The notes under the pieces were generated by a model. That model worked only from the letters and a program-made list of their open reading frames with translations. It was not told the origin of the DNA and did not search any database. From contig JAKAVW010000011.1 of assembly GCA_021827445.1 (NCBI GenBank), forward strand, positions 1 to 23,377: 23,377 nucleotides of DNA. The letters are read 5' to 3'. Source of the stretch: Pseudomonadota bacterium (GTDB lineage Bacteria > Pseudomonadota > Gammaproteobacteria > Acidithiobacillales > Acidithiobacillaceae). The position numbers and the translations under genes are program-made. This document shows, in pieces, positions 1-7,597 of this stretch; the stretch's first letter is position 1; every line of letters starts with the position of its first letter.

Positions 1-297
1 AGTGCCGACGTTGGTCTTGAGGTGGCGGATCGTCGACCAGTGGGCATCCTGCGGGACGAAGAAGGTGTACTTGTCGGGGTTGGCAAGCTGCGCGGCGATA
101 ACTTCATCCGCCATGCCCCTGGCCTTCAGGTCGCGGCCGAGCTGCTCGCGTTCCTGATCGAAGAGGTCGGAAAGCCGCTTCAGGAACAGCATGCCGAAGA
201 TGTATTCCTTGTACTCCGAGGCGTCCATGTTGCCGCGCAGGTCGTCGCAGGCGCGGAACAGCAGGCTGGAAAGCTGGCTGAGGGTGAGCTTGGTCAT
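1..297 (-). CDS. hsdM: Type I restriction-modification DNA methyltransferase subunit M, N-terminal part (5' end present, 3' end outside window)
   Basis: The 99 visible codons read as the helical N-terminal domain of HsdM, the methylation subunit that with HsdS and HsdR forms a type I restriction-modification complex. The diagnostic stretch is LLFRACDDLRGNMDASEYK followed by EYIFGMLFLKRLSDLFDQE, close to the family consensus as I remember it. The catalytic methyltransferase domain (NPPF/Y motif) lies beyond the window edge, so intactness cannot be judged. The ATG at 297 is chosen because the ATG at 305 runs into a stop after three codons and because homology begins right after this Met. No strong Shine-Dalgarno is visible. 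A sigma70-like promoter lies about 40 bp upstream (336-364). The gene points away from the relaxase, so it could be chromosomal flank or cargo at the element edge. Confidence 0.85.
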   Translation of the reverse strand, partial: MTKLTLSQLSSLLFRACDDLRGNMDASEYKEYIFGMLFLKRLSDLFDQEREQLGRDLKARGMADEVIAAQLANPDKYTFFVPQDAHWSTIRHLKTNVGT

Positions 298-335
298 GCG
301 GTCATTCCGAGTGGTGTTGTAGCCAGACCAAACCG

Positions 336-364
336 ACTTTATTGATACCAAACCTGACTGTAAA
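336..364 (-). promoter_or_regulatory. Sigma70-type promoter of hsdM
   Basis: On the minus strand TTTACA (359-364) and TAAAGT (336-341) are separated by exactly 17 bp. They match the -35 and -10 consensus at 5/6 and 4/6 positions. The predicted start near 329 gives a leader of about 30 nt to the hsdM ATG at 297. The -35 box overlaps the palindrome at 361-374, a plausible operator arrangement. The match is seen in sequence; promoter activity is inferred. Confidence 0.5.
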
Positions 365-374
365 CTCTAGTTTA
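361..374. repeat. 14-bp palindrome overlapping the hsdM -35 box
   Basis: TAAACT-CT-AGTTTA is a perfect 6-bp inverted repeat around a 2-bp centre. Its position over the -35 hexamer of the predicted hsdM promoter fits a dimeric repressor site, such as those bound by the C proteins of restriction-modification systems. No regulator gene is visible here. The operator role is inference. Confidence 0.35.
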
Positions 375-384
375 GACATTTAGC

Positions 385-405
385 CCGGACTTCGCCCGGT
401 TTTTT
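385..405 (+). terminator. Weak terminator-like hairpin with T tract
   Basis: CCGG (385-388) can pair with CCGG (396-399) across a 7-nt loop and is followed by six T (400-405). The stem is only 4 bp, so efficiency is doubtful. If real it would stop rightward transcription or be the relic of a terminator from a lost gene. Confidence 0.25.
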
Positions 406-699
406 ATCGTGGCGCGCTCTTTCCCGCGAAAAGCGTTTGAGGCCGTGATAGTACCATGCGGCCAGCCCTTTGCAAAAAAGGGTCCGCCAATGAGAAGCGG
501 TTTAGATTCTCGGAATCACCATTCATGCCCCTTCATCGTCTCGTTGTCCTCCGCCTTTCAGAGTGGATTTCCTACATCCTCACGGTCGTGCCGCCCCGCT
601 CGCCGCGCAGCTTACCCGAAATCATCTGCGGCTGTCTGATTTCGCCCAAGGGCTGGGTCACCTGCGCCCTCAACACCATCTCCCTGCGCTCCCACTGAA

Positions 700-775
700 C
701 CACGTATTACAAATACCATACCCCTCAGCCCCCTCCACACCACCGGACGTGCGGTTCCGCATCCGGCGGTTCAAG
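700..775 (-). mobile_element. Group II intron remnant (domain V-like hairpin, truncated after it)
   Basis: Read on the minus strand, 771 down to 735 gives GAACCGCC-GGATGCGG-aa-CCGCA-CG-TCCGG-TGGTG. This is a hairpin with a 2-nt bulge, as in catalytic domain V of bacterial group II introns, followed by the G-rich run that commonly begins domain VI. The G-rich arm has no complementary C-rich arm after it, only a small GTATT-aca-AATAC hairpin (704-716), so the 3' end appears lost. No reverse transcriptase coding sequence is recognisable on the 5' side (780-1160). The identification comes from the hairpin pattern alone. Confidence 0.5.
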
Positions 776-839
776 TAGAACGCTGGATCGATTTGGTTCG
801 CCCGGCGGTCGCTGCATCAACCTCCGCGCCGACGCGCGC

Positions 840-880
840 ACCCCCCTTTTTTTCAAGTTCTTTGAGGGGGGTTTACCCCC
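840..880. repeat. Two alternative hairpins sharing a G run
   Basis: ACCCCCCT (840-847) is complementary to AGGGGGGT (865-872), and the same G run (867-871) can instead pair with CCCCC (876-880) over a TTTA loop. The two stems exclude each other, as in an attenuator or a relic of a folded intron RNA. No gene directly follows on either strand, so a role is not evident. Confidence 0.4.
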
Positions 881-927
881 TGACCCTCACGCTACGTGAC
901 CGTCAGCGTATCCAAAACCATCAATAT

Positions 928-959
928 CTCTGACCGTACTCAGTTGGATATGGTCAGAG
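928..959. repeat. Imperfect 11-bp inverted repeat upstream of relaxase, candidate oriT element
   Basis: CTCTGACCGTA (928-938) and TATGGTCAGAG (949-959) form an 11-bp inverted repeat with one G:T position around a 10-nt loop. The half-site GGTCAG recurs in direct orientation shortly after, near 975. MOBF relaxases recognise a hairpin beside nic close to their own gene, so this is the best structural candidate for oriT here. No known nic consensus was recognised. The repeat is seen; the oriT role is inference. Confidence 0.35.
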
Positions 960-1166
960 TTTCCCGCACTTCTTGGTCAGTATTGAAGATCTCCGGTACC
1001 TCATAACGACGAAGGACCTCTTGCAGGGGCATTCACGCAAAAGCTTCGTGGGGCGGTTGTTGATTTGCTCTGCTACCTGCTGTCACGGATCGCCAATACA
1101 TACCGATATCTAACCGGCAGACAGCCCAGCTCCCTATAACCTTCATGTCAACCTACGGAGACCCCT

Positions 1167-3896
1167 ATGCTTTCCATCCACGCCAAAAAAGGCTCCACCG
1201 CCGAACACGTCGCCCAGGTCGCGGACTACCCCGACGAACAACCGGAGCAGCGGCCCAACCAGCAGAACCGTCCGGGGACCAGCACAGGTGCCATCGAGGA
1301 TTACTACAGTCAGAGCAACGGTGGCACGCCCAGCATCTGGGTCGGGGCTGGAGCGGAAACCATTGGCTTGGCTGGCCAAGCCGTGGAACGCGAAACCATG
1401 ACTCGCCTCCTGCAGGGTCTTCATCCCGAAGATGGTCGGGCGCTGGTGGACAAGGCCGGCCCGCAGCGCCGCTATGGCTACGATCTGACCTTTTCCGCAC
1501 CCAAAAGCGTATCGATCGTCTGGGCGGTAGCCGATCGGGATCTCCGCGAGGCCATCGCCACCGCCCATGACACGGCCGTGGCGCAGGCATTGCGGCACAT
1601 CGAGGCGCATCTGCCGGTCGCCCGCCGTGGCCACGCCGGCGAGGAACGCGAGCTCGCGCACCTAATCGCTGGCGTCTATCGCCATGCCAGCAGCCGCGAA
1701 CAGGATCCGCAGATCCACTCCCACGCCCTGCTCATGAACCTGGCGCAGCGGCTGGACGGGACCTGGGGCGCCATCGAATCCTGGGAGATCTACCGCCACA
1801 AGATGGCCCTGGGCGCCCTCTACCGAGCCGTCCTCGCACAACAGCTCCAGGAGATGGGCTTCGGTATCGAGCGGGATGGGGACAGCTTTCGGATCCTGGG
1901 TGTTTCCGAGGATGCGGAACGGGAGTTTTCCCGGCGACGCCAGCAGATCGAGAAACTCCTATTGGAGCGCGGACGCGACAACGCCCAAGCCGCCGCTTTG
2001 GCCACCCTCGATACGCGCCGACGCAAAGAAGTGGTCGACCGGGCCATCCTCGCCGCCGACTGGCGGGAGCGTGCCGCCGAGTTTGGTCTGAGCGCGGAAA
2101 CCGTCCAGGCATTGCGCCAAGGCTTGCTCGCCGCTTCCTATGATCGAGCTGCGGTATTGCGGGATCTCACCGCCCATGATTCGACCTTTGAAGAGCGACA
2201 CATCTGGCATCGGGTGGCCGTCGCGGCACAGGCCTGCGGCATGGGCTATGCCGAGATCCGCACCGAAGTGGCGCAGCTCCGGCGAGATGCCGAGATCGTT
2301 TCTCTGCAAGCCCCCGGACCGGCCCGTTTTACGACCCGGGAGATGCAGGCCATCGAGCGGCAGATGGTCACCGATGCCCAGGCATTGGCCGCCGTGGACT
2401 GGCACCTGGTGGACGGCGCCACGGCGCGGCGCGCGATCGAGGAGTCCGACCGGGAAGTCTGGCAAAAAGGCTTCTCTCTCTCGGAGGAACAACGCCGGGC
2501 TATCTGGCATATCACCCACCGGATCGGCGCCCTGCAGATGATCCAGGGCCACGCCGGCGCCGGCAAGACCACCATGCTCGACGCCGCCCGGCGGGCCTGG
2601 GAGGCTGCGGGGTTTCGGGTGCACGGCGCCGCCATCGCCAAAAAAGCGGCGCATGGACTTTTTCATGGCGCCAATATCGACAGCCAATCCCTGGCAGCCC
2701 TCCTGCTTTCCCTGAAGACGGGCGAGGATCCGGTTACCGGGAAACAGATCCCTCCTCCGCGCACCTTGAGCGCCAGGGACGTGATCGTCATCGACGAGGC
2801 CGGCATGGTCGGTTCCCGCATGATGCAGGAACTCCTCGCCCAAGTGCTGGCATCCGGCGCCAAGCTGGTCCTGGTCGGCGACGTCGCCCAGCTCCAGGCC
2901 ATCGACGCCGGCGGGGCATTCCAGGCGCTCCAAAAAACATGCCCGGATGCCGTGGCCTACCTCAAAGAAAACCTGCGACAGCGGGGAGAAAAAGCGGAGG
3001 ACATGAAGAAAGTCGTGGCGCTCACCCGTCAGGGCGATGCGGCAAAGGCACTGGAAATCCTCGATCGCCATGGTCTCATCGAAATCGCCGACGGCTGGCC
3101 GGAGGCGGCGGCCATGGCCGTCGGGCGATGGGCGAATTTCTACGATGCCGGGCGGCCACAGGAGGCTTTGCTATTGGCCGCCACCAATGCCGCCACCGAA
3201 ACCCTCAATGCACTCGCCCGCGACACGTTGAAGAACCGGGGCCTGCTCGATGACCGCCAAGCCGTCACCATCACCGTGCGCGACCGCCAGGGCAAGAGCC
3301 TCGGCCAGCGCGAGATCGCCCTGGGCGAGCGTCTGGTCTTCCGGGCCAACCGGAGCTATGCCGGGATCCTCAACAACGAGGCGGGGACCGTCACCGCGCT
3401 CAGCGAGGGCTTTCACGGTCCGGAGATCACCATCCGCAAGGACGACGGCAGCGAGCTCACCATCATTCCGGGGCAGCCCATCCCGGAGGGCCGGACGGAG
3501 CGGCAAATATCACCAGGGGCGGGCTATGCCCAGATCGAGTACGCCTACGCCGGCACCACCCACCGCAATCAGGGCACCACCGCCGATCACGTCGTGGTCT
3601 TCGCCGACGGCAGCATGGAGAGCCGCGAGAAAGCCTACGTGGACCTGTCCCGCATGCGGCACACCACCGCCGTGGTCTTTGCCCGCCCGGACATCGAAAA
3701 CGACCTGGCGGAACTCGGCATGGAGCCGGAGGTGCAGGGTTTCGATGCGATCAAAAAGATCATTGGCGCCATGAGCCGGTCGCAGCAAAAGGATACCAGT
3801 CTGGACTATGTGGTAACCGACAAGCCTGAGCCCGAAACAGGTGCGGCAGGGCCGGCTCCGGCACCCCTGCCGCACCGGGGACGCGCCGCTTCGTGA
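1167..3896 (+). CDS. trwC: MOBF-family conjugative relaxase-helicase (TrwC/TraI type)
   Basis: Bifunctional DNA-transfer initiator: an N-terminal trans-esterase nicks oriT and stays covalently bound, and a C-terminal SF1 (RecD-like) helicase unwinds the transferred strand. Catalytic tyrosines are probably Tyr46/Tyr47 in EDYYSQSNG. The metal-binding histidine triad is His173, His184 and His186 (DPQIHSHALLMN), with the same spacing as TrwC. The N-terminal domain covers about residues 1-310. The helicase has Walker A GHAGAGKTT (461-469), Walker B VIVIDEAG (539-546) and a C-terminal UvrD_C_2-like AGTTHRNQGTTADH (about 795-808). Length 909 aa is normal for TrwC-type proteins. Start: GGAG lies 6 nt before the ATG at 1167, and homology starts immediately. 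Transcribed away from the T4SS block and convergent with the small membrane protein gene at 4014. All motifs look intact. Confidence 0.95.
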   Translation: MLSIHAKKGSTAEHVAQVADYPDEQPEQRPNQQNRPGTSTGAIEDYYSQSNGGTPSIWVGAGAETIGLAGQAVERETMTRLLQGLHPEDGRALVDKAGPQRRYGYDLTFSAPKSVSIVWAVADRDLREAIATAHDTAVAQALRHIEAHLPVARRGHAGEERELAHLIAGVYRHASSREQDPQIHSHALLMNLAQRLDGTWGAIESWEIYRHKMALGALYRAVLAQQLQEMGFGIERDGDSFRILGVSEDAEREFSRRRQQIEKLLLERGRDNAQAAALATLDTRRRKEVVDRAILAADWRERAAEFGLSAETVQALRQGLLAASYDRAAVLRDLTAHDSTFEERHIWHRVAVAAQACGMGYAEIRTEVAQLRRDAEIVSLQAPGPARFTTREMQAIERQMVTDAQALAAVDWHLVDGATARRAIEESDREVWQKGFSLSEEQRRAIWHITHRIGALQMIQGHAGAGKTTMLDAARRAWEAAGFRVHGAAIAKKAAHGLFHGANIDSQSLAALLLSLKTGEDPVTGKQIPPPRTLSARDVIVIDEAGMVGSRMMQELLAQVLASGAKLVLVGDVAQLQAIDAGGAFQALQKTCPDAVAYLKENLRQRGEKAEDMKKVVALTRQGDAAKALEILDRHGLIEIADGWPEAAAMAVGRWANFYDAGRPQEALLLAATNAATETLNALARDTLKNRGLLDDRQAVTITVRDRQGKSLGQREIALGERLVFRANRSYAGILNNEAGTVTALSEGFHGPEITIRKDDGSELTIIPGQPIPEGRTERQISPGAGYAQIEYAYAGTTHRNQGTTADHVVVFADGSMESREKAYVDLSRMRHTTAVVFARPDIENDLAELGMEPEVQGFDAIKKIIGAMSRSQQKDTSLDYVVTDKPEPETGAAGPAPAPLPHRGRAAS

Positions 3897-3903
3897 TATC
3901 GGG

Positions 3904-3981
3904 AGCAGTGGAACGTACAACCCGGCCCAACCGCTCCCATCACTGCTAATGCCCAACGAACCATTGCCGGATCACACCGGC
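3904..3981. terminator. Convergent inter-gene hairpins, possible bidirectional terminator
   Basis: Between the relaxase stop and the facing membrane-protein stop, AGCAGTG (3904-3910) pairs with CACTGCT (3941-3947). GGGAGC (3901-3906) alternatively pairs with GCTCCC (3933-3938), and GCCGG-atcaca-CCGGC forms a tight hairpin at 3966-3981. No T tract follows, so a classical intrinsic terminator is not shown. Position between convergent genes is the main argument. Confidence 0.3.
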
Positions 3982-4013
3982 GATCTCATTCTGGGGGGAA
4001 AGTGGCAGATGCG

Positions 4014-4286
4014 TCAGGATAGGCCTCCGCCCAACGCCGGGAAGGCCATCGCGATCAGCAACCAGGCGAGACAGAACAGGGATATTATTGCGGCCATCGG
4101 CGCTGGCGCGAAGCGCCCCCAAGCCACCCGATGCCAGAGCTTGGCAACAAGCCAACTCAGCGCCCCCAAAAGGAGCAGACTCTTGGACGCGGGATGCGGG
4201 ATGGGGAGCACAAGCCACCTGAAAACCAGCAGCGCGCCCGCCAGCCATAATATCCATGGGTTGTTGCGCAGTATCCATTGTATCAT
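4014..4286 (-). CDS. Small integral membrane protein, last gene of the DotA block
   Basis: A 90-aa protein with about three hydrophobic segments (residues 9-29, 36-50 and 64-84), separated by short basic loops such as KLWHRVAWGR. It begins at an ATG preceded by GGAGG at 7-nt spacing and lies 41 bp downstream of the dotA-like stop, on the same strand, so it is probably co-transcribed. I do not recognise the family. Position beside DotA suggests an inner-membrane accessory of the type IVB apparatus, but that rests on context only. An alternative is an immunity or entry-exclusion type protein, which conjugative elements often encode as small membrane proteins near the channel genes. No cysteine or enzymatic motif is evident. 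Confidence 0.65.
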   Translation of the reverse strand: MIQWILRNNPWILWLAGALLVFRWLVLPIPHPASKSLLLLGALSWLVAKLWHRVAWGRFAPAPMAAIISLFCLAWLLIAMAFPALGGGLS

Positions 4287-4327
4287 GTCCGTCCCTCCTC
4301 CGATCCCGTGCCGTGTTCCGCTCCGGA

Positions 4328-6571
4328 CTACTGCCCGCCCGTCTGGGACGGCTTTCGCCTAGGCCGGAACTGCTGCTGGATGTTCCCTTTCGTTTTCTCA
4401 CCACCGCCGTGCGTGTCCTGGGTGCCCTTCTTCCCGCCCCGGTCGCCGGTCGATCCGCCGATCCAGGCCAGAATCCAGGCTGGCAACTCGTGAATAAGGC
4501 CGAAGGCCATAGTGGTGATCACCACCAATAACACAATATATAGTATAGCCTCCCCGATGGCGTCAAACAGGCCCATGAAACCGCCCGAGCCATTGACGAA
4601 GGTCGAGAGCACCGCCCCGCCAATGGTCCTGTCGAGCAGCCAGGAGGCCCCATACAGGATCCCCGTCCCGGCCATCAGGCCGATGACCATCAATACCGGC
4701 GTCAGGACCACCGTATTCAGCATCATCCAGCCCCGGGCGCCCATGCCCACGATTTCGTGCCCTTCCGGACTGGCATGGAACGCCGCCCACAAGGGTGCCG
4801 CGAAGACTGCCTCCACAAACAGGATCAGCAGACTGATGATGGTCGTGATCCAGATGAAGAACGGAATGAGCGGGATCCATACCGAAAGGAAAACACCCAG
4901 GGCGAACAGCACCTCCGCGAGGGTCTGCAGGAGATTGAGTATCGGCTTGGCCATCTTGGCCGCGGCTCCGGCAACCTGGCTCACCAGCGGAACATCGCCG
5001 GTGATGCCGCTCTCGGAACCCTCCTCCGCCCCTTTCGCGCCGTCTCCCGCGATCGCCATGGAAAACGCCTCTTCGCCCGCGGCTTCCAGCAGATAGCCTT
5101 CATTCTGGATACCGACCAGCGGATTGACGTTGCGCGGCTCCTTCGCCGCCCAGGTGAGCGACTGGGCGATGTGGTAGTCCAGATAGGTCGCGACACCGCT
5201 CAGGCCGCCGGGCGTATGCATGGCGCCCATTCCCGCGGTCCCCGTGTTCTGGGGCGCCAGATAACTGTCGCCGTTGTCCATGATGAAATGGAGGAGGCGC
5301 ACCTGGGAGCTGTGATAGCGCGCGTCGAAGAGTAATCCCCCCAACTCACCCGGTCCCCCGAGCGTATTGTAGGTGCCGGTGTTGTTGATGGCGTTCTGGG
5401 CCACCTCGTTGAGCTTCATCATCCGCCACCACCACTCTCCGGCGGTGGCGAAGCCCTGGCTGTTCACCTTGGCGAGGAATCCCTGCTCCACGGGCTGTTC
5501 GATGGCGTTGATCTCCTGCACGCCTTCGCTCACCAGGGCGTTGGCATAGCTGTCCAGGGCGCTGTCATACGCCGGCACCGAAGGCGTGCCGCCCATCACG
5601 ATCGCTTGCGCCACCGGATTCAGCTTGCTGGCCAGTTGCGGGACGAGCTGGGCGTTGATCCGGTAAATGGCATTGTCGATCTGGGCGTGGGTGCTGTTCC
5701 CGCTGGCACCCGACGCGTAGGTCACCGATCCGCAGACATCCGCAAAGGGCGCATCGAGCGCGCTGGCGATAGTCATGGACGGCAGGGTCCAGACCTGCGA
5801 GGTGTAGGCTGTTGCCCAGGGATGCACGGTCTGGCCATAGCCAACGGCGTCCGCGATGTTGCTCAGGGAGTTCCAGACATCGGCGCCGGCATCGGCGACG
5901 AAATTCGCGCGCGTCTGCTGTTCGACACCGCCGCCGTTCCCGGTCGCGAACGCCGCGACGCCCAACAGCGCATTCGTCCGGATATTGTAGTTGGCGGCGG
6001 CTGCGCAGCTTTCCGCTGTCATGATGCCCACCGCCAGGTTCCGGACATGGGAGGGACTGACCACGACGCCGCCGATGGGATCCTGGACAATGTACTTGGC
6101 CGACAGACTCCAGGCATTGTCGGCGACCCCCACCGCGTTGCCCTCCAGCCAGATCATGATGCCCTGCACCGCCGAATAGCCGCCGTTGAAGACCGGCAGG
6201 ATCATCGCCACCGCGAGAGCCATGCGGAACGAGATCCACAGGGCGGACCAGCGCTTGCCCATCCACTGCCCTTCGTGCGCGGTCTTGAGGATGCCGACAA
6301 AGATCACATAAGCCACCCAGAAACCGGCGAAGAACAGGACGATCTGGTTGAACCAGCCCAAGAGGACCGACACCGGGGTGGTGGTACCGTTGCCGATACC
6401 GGTGGCGTCGTGGACGATCGGCCCGAGAATCCAGGACAGGGTGTTCATGAACAGGTCCGTGGAGGGCGGCGCCCAGTACAGGCTCGCGGCCTGGGCGGGT
6501 CCGGGGAGGCCGATCAGGCCGACCAACAGCCATCCCGGAAACCAGGGCGAATGTTTACCAGGCCATTTCAT
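4328..6571 (-). CDS. dotA: DotA/TraY-family polytopic inner-membrane protein of type IVB secretion system
   Basis: 747-aa membrane protein of the DotA/TraY family (Legionella DotA, IncI TraY), an inner-membrane component of Dot/Icm-type transporters; IncI TraY also underlies entry-exclusion recognition. It has an N-terminal signal-like segment ending PAQAAS (about residue 29), hydrophobic segments near 65-95 and 110-130, a long Gly/Asn-rich periplasmic part (about 135-520), and a C-terminal cluster of membrane segments (about 545-725). The best signature is EAVFAAPLWAAFHASPEGHE (about 587-606) followed by a long hydrophobic stretch, with HELPAWILAWIGG near 695-706. The tail is Gly/Lys-rich and probably cytosolic. 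The ATG at 6571 follows the preceding stop by 3 bp, with GAGG upstream. Length is within the range of DotA/TraY proteins. No frame disruption is seen. Confidence 0.85.
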   Translation of the reverse strand: MKWPGKHSPWFPGWLLVGLIGLPGPAQAASLYWAPPSTDLFMNTLSWILGPIVHDATGIGNGTTTPVSVLLGWFNQIVLFFAGFWVAYVIFVGILKTAHEGQWMGKRWSALWISFRMALAVAMILPVFNGGYSAVQGIMIWLEGNAVGVADNAWSLSAKYIVQDPIGGVVVSPSHVRNLAVGIMTAESCAAAANYNIRTNALLGVAAFATGNGGGVEQQTRANFVADAGADVWNSLSNIADAVGYGQTVHPWATAYTSQVWTLPSMTIASALDAPFADVCGSVTYASGASGNSTHAQIDNAIYRINAQLVPQLASKLNPVAQAIVMGGTPSVPAYDSALDSYANALVSEGVQEINAIEQPVEQGFLAKVNSQGFATAGEWWWRMMKLNEVAQNAINNTGTYNTLGGPGELGGLLFDARYHSSQVRLLHFIMDNGDSYLAPQNTGTAGMGAMHTPGGLSGVATYLDYHIAQSLTWAAKEPRNVNPLVGIQNEGYLLEAAGEEAFSMAIAGDGAKGAEEGSESGITGDVPLVSQVAGAAAKMAKPILNLLQTLAEVLFALGVFLSVWIPLIPFFIWITTIISLLILFVEAVFAAPLWAAFHASPEGHEIVGMGARGWMMLNTVVLTPVLMVIGLMAGTGILYGASWLLDRTIGGAVLSTFVNGSGGFMGLFDAIGEAILYIVLLVVITTMAFGLIHELPAWILAWIGGSTGDRGGKKGTQDTHGGGEKTKGNIQQQFRPRRKPSQTGGQ

Positions 6572-6574
6572 GCC

Positions 6575-6859
6575 TCATTGTCCTCGCGGCCGCTGCCCAT
6601 GGACCGCACCATACACCGGGGACTCCGCCGTGGGCGCGGGGGCCGGTGCAGGGCCCAGACCGGGCTCCGGCGCGGGATCCGTGGCCGGCTCCAGTGATGG
6701 CCCGGCGGCAGCTTCCGAACCCAGCAGCAGATCCAGCGCCCAGCCCAGATGGAGTATTCCGCCCGTCGGCAGGATGGCATCCTCGATCAGGTCTTCCGGG
6801 CCGGGTTCGCCGGGCATCGCCTTTCTCGACGGGGTGTCGCGCGAGTCGCTCTCGTTCAT
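6575..6859 (-). CDS. Pro/Ala-rich small protein between DotI and DotA
   Basis: A 94-aa protein starting MNESDSRDTPSRK. It has an acidic N-terminal half with a short hydrophobic helix (ILHLGWALDLLLG, about 35-47), then a low-complexity Pro/Ala/Glu tail (about 50-82). The start at 6859 is fixed by a 4-bp ATGA overlap with the dotI-like stop and a GGAGG 6 nt upstream. The stop lies 3 bp before the dotA ATG. Such tight coupling on both sides argues that it is translated and acts with its neighbours. No family is recognised. The extended tail could be a spacer or periplasm-spanning segment if the short hydrophobic stretch anchors in the membrane, but it has no clear signal peptide. Confidence 0.6.
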   Translation of the reverse strand: MNESDSRDTPSRKAMPGEPGPEDLIEDAILPTGGILHLGWALDLLLGSEAAAGPSLEPATDPAPEPGLGPAPAPAPTAESPVYGAVHGQRPRGQ

Positions 6860-7491
6860 GATGGCCCTCCAGCGGTCGGCAGGATGAGGTGGGGAGACAG
6901 CACAAAAGAGTCGATGGCCAGGGCGGCCGGATAGCCGTTGTCGCCGATGCCCGACCCGGCCCTGGGCGGCATCTTGCGCCACACGACGCGCACCGTGGTC
7001 TCGTAGGTGTGCGTGACGAAACTTCCGGTCACGCCGCGGCCGACCGTCACCTGCAGGGGAAAGCTCACCTGCCAGAAGTACGGCTTCCGCCGTACCGTCG
7101 CCGGCGCGTTGAAAGGCACTGACGAGCCGATCTTCAGGCTGTGCGGGCGATTGCTGACCTGGGCATCCCGCAAAAACGCGCGGTAGCGCTGATAGGCCTG
7201 CGGCGTGAAATCCCGCCGCACAGACCGCTGCATCGCGTGCCAGCCGAAGGGCCCGCCGATCTCCAGCGCCGTGTTGCTGATCGTGTTCTCGGCAAAATCG
7301 ATGATGGTCCGATCACCAATGATTTTCGGGATGGGGAGAAGCCCGACGGGACCTTTCGATGCCGGCGCCGCGATGGCCGGCGGCGGGACGGCTTCCGCCT
7401 TCTGCCGTTGATCTGGCCAGAGCGCTACCGCGCCCGCGATCACCGCAACCGCGGCGCCTGTGATGCCCGTGATCCATACCCACTTTTTCAT
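6856..7491 (-). CDS. dotI: DotI/IcmL (TraM)-family type IVB secretion protein
   Basis: 211-aa protein with one N-terminal membrane anchor (residues 3-25), a short Pro-rich linker and a periplasmic domain (about 55-205). The family (DotI/IcmL, TraM in IncI plasmids) has a VirB8-like fold and forms inner-membrane rings in the secretion channel. Matching pattern: an aromatic-rich helical part with FTPQAYQRYRAFL (about 95-107), then PYFWQVSFPLQVTVG and the beta strands HTYETTVRVVWRKM, with a late LAIDSFVL strand. The sequence is recognised by pattern, not by alignment. Start: the ATG at 7491 has GGAG 7 nt upstream; the longer open frame from 7521 would add a basic, non-homologous extension. The stop overlaps the next start by ATGA. 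Confidence 0.75.
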   Translation of the reverse strand: MKKWVWITGITGAAVAVIAGAVALWPDQRQKAEAVPPPAIAAPASKGPVGLLPIPKIIGDRTIIDFAENTISNTALEIGGPFGWHAMQRSVRRDFTPQAYQRYRAFLRDAQVSNRPHSLKIGSSVPFNAPATVRRKPYFWQVSFPLQVTVGRGVTGSFVTHTYETTVRVVWRKMPPRAGSGIGDNGYPAALAIDSFVLSPHLILPTAGGPS

Positions 7492-7524
7492 ATCCAATCT
7501 CCGTTTGCTGAGGCGGGTCACTTT

Positions 7525-7587
7525 TTATGGAGGTGCATGACCGGCCACGCCAACCGCAAAAACGGGAATCCAGGCGATCGCGTTCAT
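7525..7587 (-). CDS. Mini-ORF, 20-aa hydrophobic peptide between exported protein and DotI
   Basis: ATG at 7587 with GGAG 5 nt upstream, encoding MNAIAWIPVFAVGVAGHAPP and stopping at 7525. It starts 10 bp after the stop of the 423-aa exported protein and ends 33 bp before the dotI ATG, filling the only gap in an otherwise overlapping operon. The peptide is hydrophobic and could be a small membrane peptide or simply a translational-coupling leader. It is too short for homology judgement. Confidence 0.4.
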   Translation of the reverse strand: MNAIAWIPVFAVGVAGHAPP

Positions 7588-7597
7588 GCAGGCTCCT

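Larger units (their letters stand above)
298..1166. other. Non-coding region between hsdM and the relaxase gene
   Basis: No convincing gene is found in these 869 bp; the short open frames at 409-778 have no recognisable products, starts or RBS. Contents: the hsdM promoter and palindrome (336-374), a weak terminator (385-405), a 6-bp hairpin CCCTTT-gcaaa-AAAGGG (466-482), a group II intron domain V-like remnant (about 700-775), two mutually exclusive C/G-run hairpins (840-880) and a long imperfect inverted repeat (928-959). A lone TATAAC at 1135-1140, 26 bp before the relaxase ATG, could be its -10 box, but no good -35 is seen. The region just before a relaxase is where an oriT would be expected. 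Confidence 0.6.

Noticed and set aside
409..778. Several short plus-strand frames between hsdM and the relaxase
   Set aside because: They overlap each other in different frames, lack ribosome sites and cross the group II intron-like hairpin; treated as non-coding.
1131..1140. CCCTATAAC as a MOBF nic site
   Set aside because: It has slight likeness to the CTATAG part of R388-type nic sites, but the match is too short and more simply reads as a -10 box.
1959..3071. 370-aa minus-strand open frame inside the relaxase gene
   Set aside because: Antisense to the helicase domain with intact Walker motifs; no plausible start site or recognisable fold.
5606..6697. Long plus-strand open frame (363 aa) opposite dotA
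   Set aside because: It is antisense to a gene with clear family motifs; composition is Arg/Gly/His-rich as expected for a GC-rich shadow, and no RBS or family pattern is seen.
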